A stretch of 64,000 nt of DNA from CAZUTK01 sp964623265 (GTDB lineage Bacteria > Electryoneota > B3-LCP). Position 1 is the stretch's first letter. The number at the start of each line of letters is the position of its first letter. The notes beneath the pieces were generated by a model. It was given only the letters and a program-made list of their open reading frames with translations, ran no database searches and was not told where the DNA came from. The stretch covers positions 1 through 64,000 of the forward strand of contig CAZUTK010000001.1 of the NCBI GenBank assembly GCA_964623265.1, read 5' to 3'. Shown here piece after piece: positions 43,366 through 51,687 of this stretch. Both the position numbers and the translations under genes were made by a program.

Positions 43366-44148
43366 CTATCTGCCTTTGAACTGCGCCGGCCTTTTCTCCA
43401 GAAAGGCTTGCGTCCCTTCCCGCATATCTTCCGTAGTGCAGGAAAGCGCGAAGAGATGCGCTTCCAGCCTTAACGCATCCGACAGATTCATCTCGAAGCC
43501 GCGGTTCACGGCGTTCAACACGCAGGATACGGCGATCGGTCCTTTGGACATGACCTTTTTGCAGAATTCCTTCGATTTCGGCAGCAGCTCAGCAGCAGGG
43601 AAAACTTTATTCACCAGCCCGATCCGATGCGCCTCCTCCGCTCCGATCATATCCCCCGACAGACAGAGTTCCAGCGCGATGCCGGGTCCCACCAGCCGAG
43701 CCAGCCGTTGTGTGCCGCCGTATCCGGGAATGATGCCGAGATTGACTTCCGGCTGTCCGAAGCGGGCGGTCTCCGATGCGAAACGCACGTGAGCCGCCAT
43801 CGCCAATTCGCAGCCGCCGCCCAGAGCAAATCCGTTGACTGCCGCGACGACGGGTTTTTCCAGGTGTTGAATCAGATTGTAGACTTCTTGGCCGTTCAAC
43901 GCGAAGCGAAGACCCGAGACCGCATCCAGGCGGTTGATTTCCGAAATATCGGCGCCGGCGACGAATGCTTTTTCACCGGCGCCGGTGATGATCGCGGTCT
44001 TAATATTGGGATCTTCCTGAATGCGCGTGAACGCCGCGCGGAGTTCGTTTACTGTGGCGATGGTCAGGGCATTCAGGCTCTTAGGACGATTCACTGTGAC
44101 GAGGGCGATGCCGTCTTCGATCTCGAAGAGGATGTTCTCGTAGTTCAT
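43366..44148 (-). CDS. Crotonase (3-hydroxybutyryl-CoA dehydratase type enoyl-CoA hydratase)
   Basis: 260 residues, normal length. Both catalytic glutamates are present: ALGGGCELAMA and QPEVNLGIIPGYGGTQRL, with the oxyanion motif VAGADISE. The closest resemblance is to short-chain enoyl-CoA hydratases of butyrate pathways. With GcdH (crotonyl-CoA source), Ptb and buk it gives a coherent acyl-CoA route. ATG 44148 is fixed by GGAGG five bases upstream; an ATG at 44160 would add four residues but lacks a ribosome site. Probably the first gene of the buk operon. Confidence 0.9.
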   Translation of the reverse strand: MNYENILFEIEDGIALVTVNRPKSLNALTIATVNELRAAFTRIQEDPNIKTAIITGAGEKAFVAGADISEINRLDAVSGLRFALNGQEVYNLIQHLEKPVVAAVNGFALGGGCELAMAAHVRFASETARFGQPEVNLGIIPGYGGTQRLARLVGPGIALELCLSGDMIGAEEAHRIGLVNKVFPAAELLPKSKEFCKKVMSKGPIAVSCVLNAVNRGFEMNLSDALRLEAHLFALSCTTEDMREGTQAFLEKRPAQFKGR

Positions 44149-44178
44149 AATTGCCTCCAACGATATAAATTTCCCGGG

Positions 44179-44436
44179 TCATTTGACGATCTGCAGTGCC
44201 AGGTAAACCGCCAGGATGATCACGGCGAGGATGAAGACCACGGACAACGTCTCCTTCAAGGGGAACTGCTTGTGCGAATCCACGCGCTTGCGGCGCCGTT
44301 TCTTCAACTCGTATTCCGCCCGGGTGATGTACTTCACATTCCCCGCGCGGTCAACGACTTTGATCTTCTCTTCGCCGGTGTCATCCGCGGCATTTTCCGA
44401 TCGCGGCATTTCCGGAGAGTGATTCTTCGGTTCCAT
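44179..44436 (-). CDS. Small membrane-anchored protein
   Basis: 85 residues. An acidic N-terminus (ENAADDTGEEKIKVVDRAGN), a strongly basic stretch (ELKKRRRKRVDSHK), then one C-terminal hydrophobic segment (VVFILAVIILAVYLALQIV) as a tail anchor or TM. I do not recognise the family; VVDRAGNVKYITRAEYE may be a conserved DNA- or RNA-facing or protein-binding piece. ATG 44436 lies after the terminator at 44470-44493, so it starts its own transcript or leads the crotonase operon (30 bp before crotonase). Confidence 0.65.
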   Translation of the reverse strand: MEPKNHSPEMPRSENAADDTGEEKIKVVDRAGNVKYITRAEYELKKRRRKRVDSHKQFPLKETLSVVFILAVIILAVYLALQIVK

Positions 44437-44469
44437 CTGATTGATCGTTCGTAAAAAAGTGTACAGCAG

Positions 44470-44493
44470 AAAAAAGGAGGGCTTCCGCCCTCC
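44470..44493 (-). terminator. Rho-independent terminator of the GNAT-like gene
   Basis: On the minus strand GGAGGGC (44493-44487), loop GGAA, GCCCTCC (44482-44476), then a run of six T (44475-44470). A GC-rich 7-bp stem followed by T-tract is a textbook intrinsic terminator. It lies 62 bp after the stop of the 44555-45568 gene and before the 44436 small-protein gene. Confidence 0.85.
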
Positions 44494-44554
44494 TTCCGTC
44501 CAAATCCGCACCTGGTTGTAGCTGCATCGTGAGATACTGCTTCCGCTTGAGACG

Positions 44555-45568
44555 TCAGAGGGCGGTGTAATAACGAGGCTCCGCCGGCTTGTTTTCGTCA
44601 TAGATGAAGCCGCGGTTGATGAGAAACGATCCGTTCTCCTCATCGGCGCAGAGCACAAAACCGGGGATGTCATCCGTATTCCAGATCTGGGCGGCGATGC
44701 GCACTAATTCATAGAGCAGTTCTCGATCGTCTTCTTTTCCGGTCGGCACCCAGACGCTCAAGCGCCAATAATCTTCGGGATCCGAAAGGGTCCAAAGCCA
44801 GAGCAGAGCGACGATGCTGGATCCCTGATGTTCGAGGTGGATTTTGTACGTCGGCTTCCGTCGCAGGGATGCTTTCATCTCCGGAATGAGCTCGAATTCG
44901 TCCGAAAGCGAAGCCCACCAGTAGCCTGGGGGGATGGATTGATCCTGCGCGAATAACTCGTGGATGGGGAGCTCGGTGCGCGGCACTTCTTCCAGCCGGT
45001 ACACTCCGGTGCCTGGGGTTATATTCGCGCGTGCAATCCGGTAGAGGCGCGTTAACGCCAGTAATTCCCAGCGGCGGTCGTCCAGGTTGGCGGTCACCGC
45101 GCGGGAGCTGAACGGACAGATGGCGAGAGTCGAGTATCCCCGGCTGCGAATTTCCTTTTTCGCCTGAGCGTACAACTTGGAGATGGGATCTTCCACGAAA
45201 TGAGTATCTAATTCGAGGATGATGATTGAGCCCGTTTTCCCCAGCGGCGACGGCTCTTCTGCGCACCAGATCTCGGTGAAGGCGACGATTCGCTTCATCA
45301 CGCCTTCGGTTTCTTCCGCCGCCAGCGTCAAGCCGCCGTTTTTGGTGAGCCAGTTGAAGTGATTTTTATAGAGAAACGGATCACACCAAACACCGGCGTT
45401 CAGATATCTCTGGTACAGAGTGAGTTTTTCCCAGGGAACCAGATTCGTCTTTTTCACCGGGTCGGTGTACCATTCGTCATAACCGGTGTGCCGCTGCCAG
45501 AGCCGGCGGTTGGATAGAGAAACGATGGCGTTGATGTCGGAAGGACGTACAGGTCTGATGGTGATCAC
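44555..45568 (-). CDS. GNAT-like acetyltransferase-family protein
   Basis: 337 residues. The N-terminus MITIRPVRPSDINAIVSLSN has the opening beta-alpha of the GNAT fold, and a second half (SIVALLWLWTLSDPEDYWRLSVW) could be a second GNAT-like domain, as in double-GNAT proteins. The pyrophosphate-binding R/Q-x-x-G-x-G/A loop is not obvious, so catalysis is unproven. GTG 45568 is supported by GAGG five bases upstream. It is followed by a strong terminator. It starts 53 bp after the IPMDH-like gene stop. Function unknown; possible alternatives are a non-enzymatic acyl-CoA-binding fold. Confidence 0.6.
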   Translation of the reverse strand: MITIRPVRPSDINAIVSLSNRRLWQRHTGYDEWYTDPVKKTNLVPWEKLTLYQRYLNAGVWCDPFLYKNHFNWLTKNGGLTLAAEETEGVMKRIVAFTEIWCAEEPSPLGKTGSIIILELDTHFVEDPISKLYAQAKKEIRSRGYSTLAICPFSSRAVTANLDDRRWELLALTRLYRIARANITPGTGVYRLEEVPRTELPIHELFAQDQSIPPGYWWASLSDEFELIPEMKASLRRKPTYKIHLEHQGSSIVALLWLWTLSDPEDYWRLSVWVPTGKEDDRELLYELVRIAAQIWNTDDIPGFVLCADEENGSFLINRGFIYDENKPAEPRYYTAL

Positions 45569-45621
45569 ATTTACCTCTGAATGTCACTATATGGAAAATG
45601 ATTTTTTATTTATGTGCGTCG

Positions 45622-46683
45622 TTAACAAATCCCTTTTTTAATTTGATCCGCGATGAAGTCGCCCACTTGTTGCGTGGACAACCGCCCTCCCAAATCTTGA
45701 GTTGTATTGTTGGTCTCCAGCGCATATTGAACGGCGCGAAGCACCCATCCGGCTTCCTGCTCAAAGCCTAAGTGTTTCAACATCATCCCCGCGCTGAGGA
45801 CAGCGGCGAAGGGACTGGTGTTTTGCAAGTTCGAAGGTTTAGTAAACTGCCGCATCACCGGCAAGAACAGCGAGACTCTGCCGGGATGAAGATACGCTTC
45901 CGGCGAAAACTCGATCCCCCCTTGCAATTCCATCCCTAAATCAGCTATGGCTCGACTATAGATGCTGTTCGTCAGAATCAACTCCAGCCTCTCGGGGCAT
46001 TTCATCATCTCGCAAATCAATCCGCCGACCGGCAAGCATCGCGCTTCCATTTCGGGAAAATCTTTCTCCAATTCCCGAAAAACGCGTTCCCAGAGATCGT
46101 CATCCCGTGAAGAGTTTTCACACCGGCAGCTCAAAACGATGTTTTTCAACCCATTCGCCCGCGCGTAATCGAACCCGAATCGAATGAATCTCTCCACCCC
46201 ATGCCGCGTGTGGAGACACTGATGCAAAGAGATCTCTTCCGCGCTGCCTTTGCGGACGGTTCCGGCAAGATCAACGGCGATTCCTTCTGATGCCTCGCTC
46301 AGGATCATAAAATTGATCTGTTCCTGAGTTTTCTGTTTCAGCGGGCACCACGTCGCACTGAGCAATTGCACCGGACGGCAATTGATATAGAGATCGAGAT
46401 CCCGTAGAAGGGAGCTTAGAATCCCTTTTCCCTGAGAGTGGTGGGAATCCTGTCCGCTGGAAAAATACCCTGCCAGCAGTGCATCGTAATGAGTGATCAA
46501 CTCTTCGATTTCCGTCGGCGTCAACGGGGATCCGGTACGCCGGAAATGCTCTTCTTGAATGCGAAACTGCACCAAAGCGAGATCAATGCCCGATCGCTCT
46601 TCCACGGCTTCCAGCGTATTCACCGCTGCAGCGGTGATCTCACGACTGATGCCTTCCCCCGGAAATACGGCGATTCTACGCAT
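45622..46683 (-). CDS. Isopropylmalate/isocitrate-dehydrogenase-fold protein without catalytic residues
   Basis: 353 residues, the length of IPMDH, and alignable by eye along its length: RIAVFPGEGISREITAAAVN, LDLYINCRPVQ, GVERFIRFGFDYARANGL, RLELILTNSIYSRAIADLG, SPFAAVLSAGMMLKHLG, TTQDLGG. But the Tyr (IYFG), Lys (DKANV), and metal Asp positions (VDA, GDILSDL) of real IPMDH read IAVDLAG, LSCRCEN, PVGGL and SRAIADL, and the NAD loop HGSAPDIAGKGIANP is replaced by LPVMRQFTKPSNL. ATG 46683 follows GGGAGG with good spacing, so it is expressed in principle. A pseudoenzyme or a new activity; function unknown. Confidence 0.65.
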   Translation of the reverse strand: MRRIAVFPGEGISREITAAAVNTLEAVEERSGIDLALVQFRIQEEHFRRTGSPLTPTEIEELITHYDALLAGYFSSGQDSHHSQGKGILSSLLRDLDLYINCRPVQLLSATWCPLKQKTQEQINFMILSEASEGIAVDLAGTVRKGSAEEISLHQCLHTRHGVERFIRFGFDYARANGLKNIVLSCRCENSSRDDDLWERVFRELEKDFPEMEARCLPVGGLICEMMKCPERLELILTNSIYSRAIADLGMELQGGIEFSPEAYLHPGRVSLFLPVMRQFTKPSNLQNTSPFAAVLSAGMMLKHLGFEQEAGWVLRAVQYALETNNTTQDLGGRLSTQQVGDFIADQIKKGIC

Positions 46684-46926
46684 GGCTGCCTCCCTTCACG
46701 GCGCGTCGTGAGCCGCCATGTTGCACAATCTGAAAAAACCGCACATCGCGAAGAAACATTGCTTTTGGGAACCGCAGCGGGACGGCTGCAGTGGAAATCG
46801 CAAACTCCAACGCGAAGAGCATGCGGGAAAAGCTCGAGATCCCTTTTGTTTCCGAATTGAAAAGGTACAAAGAAAACGCGGATGATGCAAATTCTTTTTC
46901 GTGTTTTGCTCTTTTGTCAGGGGTGC

Positions 46927-49509
46927 TCATTTCACAATAGCGATCGTCATTCCATCCGTCTTCAGGTATTCCCGCGCGACGCGCGTTACTTCTGAGGGTG
47001 AAACGTTTTGCAGGCTCAGAATCCATCCATGATAATCATGAACACCCTCTCCTCGAAAGATGCCCAATCCCATCTGATATGCCTGATTGATCCGGGAGAG
47101 TCCCCGCAGCAAGAGCCGCCCCAGATATGCGTTTTTCGCTTTCTGCACATCGCGCTCAGTGAACGTCTCTTTCTTTGCCCGGCTCACTTCTTCTAAAATG
47201 CCCTGTTCTGCGCGTGTCAGATTTTGCGGTCCGGTTCCCATTGCGGCAGACCACACTCCCCACCCGGGATAAAATGCGATGGAACTGCCCAAGGTATACG
47301 CCAATCCTTCCTTTTCCCGGAGCTGGAATTGCATGCGATCGGAAAGGATGGCGTTCAGAATCGTCAGCGGAGCGCGATCCTCCGGTTGTTTCAAATCGAA
47401 GGTATAGCCCAGGCTGAGATAGGATTGCTCTTTTCCGCCGGTTTGTTCTTCGCGCCGGGAATGTGTAGAAGGTCGCGGATATTCCACATCGGCCAGTGAA
47501 GTTGATCGTTTCCAATCCCCCATCCCCTCTGAAATACGCTGCAAGACTTCCTCCGCATCCCGGCTGGTGACGACGGTCAGAACGAATTGGTTCGGAGTGA
47601 AGTATGCGGAGTGGAAAGTCTGCAATTGTTCCATCGTCAACGATGCGATCCCCTGTGATTCCCCCACAACGCTGGAGGCGAGAGGGGAATCGTCATATAA
47701 CAGTTTCGCAAGCAGATTCTTCCCCGTTTGCGAAACGGATCCCTGATTTCGCTTCGCCAGGCTCAGCATCTGTCCACGCACCGCTTCGACGGCATCCTCG
47801 GTGAAATGAGGCTGCCGGATCGTACGCACGACAAGATCCAGCGCATCGGCGTAATTTTCATCGAGCGCCTCGAGGCGTATGTAAGAGAACTCAGGGGTAG
47901 TGTAGTAATCGTCATAGGGAATGAACGCCATATCGTAGAATTTCACTTGCGCGCCCAGCGCCTGCAGCGCCGATTGAAAAGCATCCTGATTTAAATCCGC
48001 AGGCCCATAGTCGAAGAGATGATGGATGAAATCCACCGTTCCCGCGGGTGCATTCAGCGCTCTTTCCGCGGCGCTGCGATTCTTGAATAGGAAATGCGCC
48101 GCAAAGACTTTGCTGTCCTGATTCTGCTCGATCGCCAGCTTCAACCCGTTCGGCAAGGTTCGTTCCAGGATGCGGGCTTCCGATGCATTCCCTCCTTCCC
48201 CATTTTCAGGGGGGATAGATTGATAAACCGCAACCACGGGATATGAATTTTGCAGATAGTCTTCCAGCGCGCGCGATACATCCTTGGGAGTCACGGCGGC
48301 GAGGTGATTCTGATAATCCAGCACAAAATACGGTCCGCCCTGCGCCAGATCTTCCGCTTTCAGCATCCCGTAGTAATGGGGCCTTTCCGCATTGTAGATA
48401 TCTTCAGCTCGAAGCGCCATGACGACCGCCGCGATGCGTTTTGCATCCGGCTCTTCTTTCGCAAAATCCGCAACGGAACGATGGAATGCTTCCATTGTGG
48501 GCTGAATCTCCTTGGCGGCATCCATCTTCAAGTCAACTTGCAGCACGCCGAAATCGCGATCCATAAACAGGTTGACGCCGGTTTCCAGAACCGCCGTTGC
48601 CGGATTCCCTTTCAGATCCTTCTCCAGTCGGTCTGACAATAGCCTCGAAGCCACCAAAAAAGCGAAGTAGTCGGGCGAAGAGCGGGGTGGAGCCGGCAGC
48701 GCCAGACGAATATAGGTGTGCTGTGCTTCTCCCTGATTCAGGAAAAAGGCGGCGCCGAATTGCTGCGCCTGATCCAGCGCCGGAACATAGAGAAGTTCAG
48801 CAGGCGGCAGCGTTCCGGGCGCTTCTTTTCCGAAGATGCGGTTCACCATTTTTAGCATCTCCGCGGTTTCGAAATCCCCCATAATCAACACCGCCATATT
48901 GTTGGGCACATAAAAGGTCTTGTAGTATTGAAAGACCCGATCTCGAGTCAGACGGCGGATGCTCTGCCGGCTCCCCAGGATGGGCCATTGGTAAGGCGTT
49001 CCGCGGAAAACGATCTGATCAAAGAAGCGTTCCACGCGATAAGTTTCACTGTCTTCGTCTTTGCCGATTTCTTCGATGACGATCCCTTTCTCTTTCTCGA
49101 ACTTGTCTGGCGGCAGCACGGAATGAAAGAGCATATCCGCCTGGATTTCCAATCCCCTCTCGAAATTGGATTTTTCGAGCAGAATCATGAAGGTGGTGCG
49201 ATCCGAGGCGGTGTTGGCGTTATTATAGCCGCCCAGAAAATCCATCTCATCGTAAAGCTCCTGCTGGGTGCGGGTTTCGGTCCCGTTGAAGAGCAAATGT
49301 TCGAGGAAATGGGTGGCGCCGTTCAGTTCCAGGGATTCGTTGCGATTCCCGGTGCGAACTACGACGACCGAGGCGATCACGGGGTTACTGTGGTTCTCGA
49401 CCAGCATCACTTCCATGCCGTTGTCCAAAGTCGTGATGACGGGCGCAGCGTCCGAAAGGAGTGCGGATACCACAATCACACTGATGGAAACTATCAGAAT
49501 CGCTTTCAT
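46927..49509 (-). CDS. M16-family zinc metallopeptidase (pitrilysin/insulinase), exported
   Basis: 860 residues with two halves, each about 430. The N-half has the inverted zinc motif HFLEH at 67-71 and the third ligand Glu in the EEIGKDEDSE region (about 146). The C-half lacks a zinc motif, as is usual. A signal peptide occupies about residues 1-22 (AILIVSISVIVVSALLSDAAP). It probably degrades peptides in the periplasm or outer surface. ATG 49509 follows GAGGAGAGC. It is isolated: 244 bp from the IPMDH-like gene downstream and 71 bp from the LtaS-like gene upstream. Confidence 0.9.
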   Translation of the reverse strand: MKAILIVSISVIVVSALLSDAAPVITTLDNGMEVMLVENHSNPVIASVVVVRTGNRNESLELNGATHFLEHLLFNGTETRTQQELYDEMDFLGGYNNANTASDRTTFMILLEKSNFERGLEIQADMLFHSVLPPDKFEKEKGIVIEEIGKDEDSETYRVERFFDQIVFRGTPYQWPILGSRQSIRRLTRDRVFQYYKTFYVPNNMAVLIMGDFETAEMLKMVNRIFGKEAPGTLPPAELLYVPALDQAQQFGAAFFLNQGEAQHTYIRLALPAPPRSSPDYFAFLVASRLLSDRLEKDLKGNPATAVLETGVNLFMDRDFGVLQVDLKMDAAKEIQPTMEAFHRSVADFAKEEPDAKRIAAVVMALRAEDIYNAERPHYYGMLKAEDLAQGGPYFVLDYQNHLAAVTPKDVSRALEDYLQNSYPVVAVYQSIPPENGEGGNASEARILERTLPNGLKLAIEQNQDSKVFAAHFLFKNRSAAERALNAPAGTVDFIHHLFDYGPADLNQDAFQSALQALGAQVKFYDMAFIPYDDYYTTPEFSYIRLEALDENYADALDLVVRTIRQPHFTEDAVEAVRGQMLSLAKRNQGSVSQTGKNLLAKLLYDDSPLASSVVGESQGIASLTMEQLQTFHSAYFTPNQFVLTVVTSRDAEEVLQRISEGMGDWKRSTSLADVEYPRPSTHSRREEQTGGKEQSYLSLGYTFDLKQPEDRAPLTILNAILSDRMQFQLREKEGLAYTLGSSIAFYPGWGVWSAAMGTGPQNLTRAEQGILEEVSRAKKETFTERDVQKAKNAYLGRLLLRGLSRINQAYQMGLGIFRGEGVHDYHGWILSLQNVSPSEVTRVAREYLKTDGMTIAIVK

Positions 49510-49580
49510 GCTCTCCTCTATCGTTTCAAGGATTATTCTGAAGCATCTTCGATTGCGCTTAATTTGTTATGTTTTGCTCT

Positions 49581-51584
49581 TTATCGCAACACGCCGGTCA
49601 TCCGATGCTCCCGCAGCCACTGAGCCGTCTGCAGCACTGCGAAGGCATACGTCTTCATGCTGTCCGCCAGGAGAGGATGCAATTTCAGCTCATTTTCGAT
49701 CGTTCTCAGCCGGTGGTGATAAAGCGCTTCTTTGCCCTCGTCATAGACCCAGTAATACTCAGAATCCACACAGCCGATTTTTCGGTCCGAGCTGAATTGG
49801 ACAAAGCGCCGCGTTTCCTTCATCAAATCCACTCCGAGAGTGTTATTGACATAACTCACATGCAACAACCCCATCACCGTGGGGAAAATGTCCACCTGAC
49901 CGCCGATCTGTTCGAAAACCGCCGGCTGCAGGATCTTCGGCGCAAAGAGGATGAGCGGGATATGCACATAGGACAGCGGAATTTCGTACATCGAGTTTTC
50001 CAGCACCGCTCCGTGGTCCGCCGTGATGATGAACAGGGTGCTGTCATACCAGGACTCATGAGAAGCGGTTTGCAACAATTTTCCGATGGACCAGTCCGCG
50101 TATTCCACGACCTTCTGTTTCGGTTCGCTGTGCCGCGGTTGAAACGGGATATCGCCGGGGATGACGATCGGATCGTGATCGCTCGCCGTCAGCAATGCAG
50201 CGAAAAAAGGTTCGCCTTCCCGGCGGAGTTCGTTGATCTTTTCCACGGCAAAATCAAACAGGTAATCATCCGCGACTCCCAGCGTGCTCAGGATGCGTTC
50301 AGAAGGATAATCCTTCTGACCGAAAAGATATCTGAAACCATTCGCTCGCAGAAAACCAGCCATATTGTCGAACTGGTCGTCGTGCGTCGTGAAAAAAATC
50401 GTCGCATAGCCCTGTTCCACCAGCGAAGCGGCGAAGCCGCCCATTTCGGGAATGGGGGTGCCTTTCATAGGGTGCCGATCCAGCAGTACAGGATAGGAGA
50501 AGAGCGTGGCGTAAATGCCGTTATAGGTGTGGATGCCGTCGCTGTAGAAATTGTCAAAGCAATATGAAATCTGAGCCAGGCTGTCCAGCACCGGCGTCAG
50601 ATGATCGGGATTTCCGTAGCGCCCCATCTTCGCGGCGGACATACTCTCCATAAGAACCAGTACAATGTTGAATCGGCGAGGTTCGCCGACCGCTTGAACG
50701 CGCCGCGCGATCGGCGAATTCAATGCGGTGTCCGGCTGGATGCCGAAATAAGATTGAACCTGCAAGAGGGCGTCTTCTTCCGGCATCCACTGTACGCCTC
50801 GACCGCCGAATTTCCTCTGCTCGAGATAGCTCGCCATAAACGTGAAGACGGGATTCAACCCCAGGTGGTTGGGGAAGGCGTAGTTGGAAAAGTATGCGGT
50901 GCCCACCCTTATCGGAGATTTTCGAGCGATCCGCCCGCGTATGCCGATAAAAACAAGACCGACGGCGATCAGTGTCAGCAGGGTATTGACGGCGATGAAA
51001 CGAAGCGACGTTCGAACGGGTTCGCGGCGGTGAAAAATCCACCTCTTCAGTCCCCACACAAGACCCGAGAATAAGACTGCAACGATCAGAAATAAGAAAA
51101 AGTAAATGAGAAAGCTCGGCTCGCTGATGATCATATCAGCGACGAATTCCGCATTCCCCGCCCAGTTCAGCGAAGCGATGGTCAGCCGGGAATGAAACTG
51201 GTGATAAAAAGGTACATCAGCGGCGCAGGCAAAAAAGGCGGCGCTGTAGAAAACTGCAATCCAAACCGCAGCCGCTGTAATCAGAAAGCCGCGCCCCCTC
51301 TGCAGCAGGGATGCCGCGAACAACAACAAAAGCGGCAGCGCGAGGATGTAGCCGGAAATCACCGTGTCAAAGCGCCAGCCCATCCAGAGCGAATGCCAGA
51401 TGAGCGAAGTATAATCCGGCAGGTCCGCCATCTGATGCCATTGGCGCCACAACAGCAACAGCCGAAAAAAGGTGAAAAACAACAAGCCGATCCCATAAAC
51501 AGCAAAGAGGAAAAGAAGGTGGTTCGGAATGATGAGAATCGGTGAATGTCTATCGAGGGGGGAGGTGGAATTATAATTTGTCAT
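49581..51584 (-). CDS. LtaS-like membrane sulfatase-fold transferase
   Basis: 667 residues. Five N-terminal membrane segments (to about residue 205), then a periplasmic sulfatase-superfamily domain: metal and nucleophile block IVLVLMESMSAAKMGRYGN, candidate nucleophile Thr in DGIHTYNGIYATLFSYP, FFTTHDDQFDNM, and ITADHGAVLE. It is the plan of lipoteichoic-acid synthase and related phosphoglycerol/phosphoethanolamine transferases in Gram-negatives. Which head group is moved is unknown. ATG 51584 lies before the first TM; no ribosome site is evident. Close relatives by fold: the two phosphodiesterase proteins at 16319-20325, though their motifs differ. Confidence 0.85.
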   Translation of the reverse strand: MTNYNSTSPLDRHSPILIIPNHLLFLFAVYGIGLLFFTFFRLLLLWRQWHQMADLPDYTSLIWHSLWMGWRFDTVISGYILALPLLLLFAASLLQRGRGFLITAAAVWIAVFYSAAFFACAADVPFYHQFHSRLTIASLNWAGNAEFVADMIISEPSFLIYFFLFLIVAVLFSGLVWGLKRWIFHRREPVRTSLRFIAVNTLLTLIAVGLVFIGIRGRIARKSPIRVGTAYFSNYAFPNHLGLNPVFTFMASYLEQRKFGGRGVQWMPEEDALLQVQSYFGIQPDTALNSPIARRVQAVGEPRRFNIVLVLMESMSAAKMGRYGNPDHLTPVLDSLAQISYCFDNFYSDGIHTYNGIYATLFSYPVLLDRHPMKGTPIPEMGGFAASLVEQGYATIFFTTHDDQFDNMAGFLRANGFRYLFGQKDYPSERILSTLGVADDYLFDFAVEKINELRREGEPFFAALLTASDHDPIVIPGDIPFQPRHSEPKQKVVEYADWSIGKLLQTASHESWYDSTLFIITADHGAVLENSMYEIPLSYVHIPLILFAPKILQPAVFEQIGGQVDIFPTVMGLLHVSYVNNTLGVDLMKETRRFVQFSSDRKIGCVDSEYYWVYDEGKEALYHHRLRTIENELKLHPLLADSMKTYAFAVLQTAQWLREHRMTGVLR

Positions 51585-51687
51585 CTTCGAGGGGGAAAGA
51601 GAAATCCAACATCCGATCGCTGATTGGAGATGCAAAATCCTGTTCGGCGCGATCGGTGGGAGTCGCTCCTAAAGACGCCGCCTCCCT

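Noticed and set aside
46676..47026. 116-codon open frame on the minus strand between the IPMDH-like and M16 genes
   Set aside because: It overlaps the M16 gene 3' end by 100 bp, has no ribosome site and no plausible domain; most of its inter-gene part is probably promoter and leader sequence.
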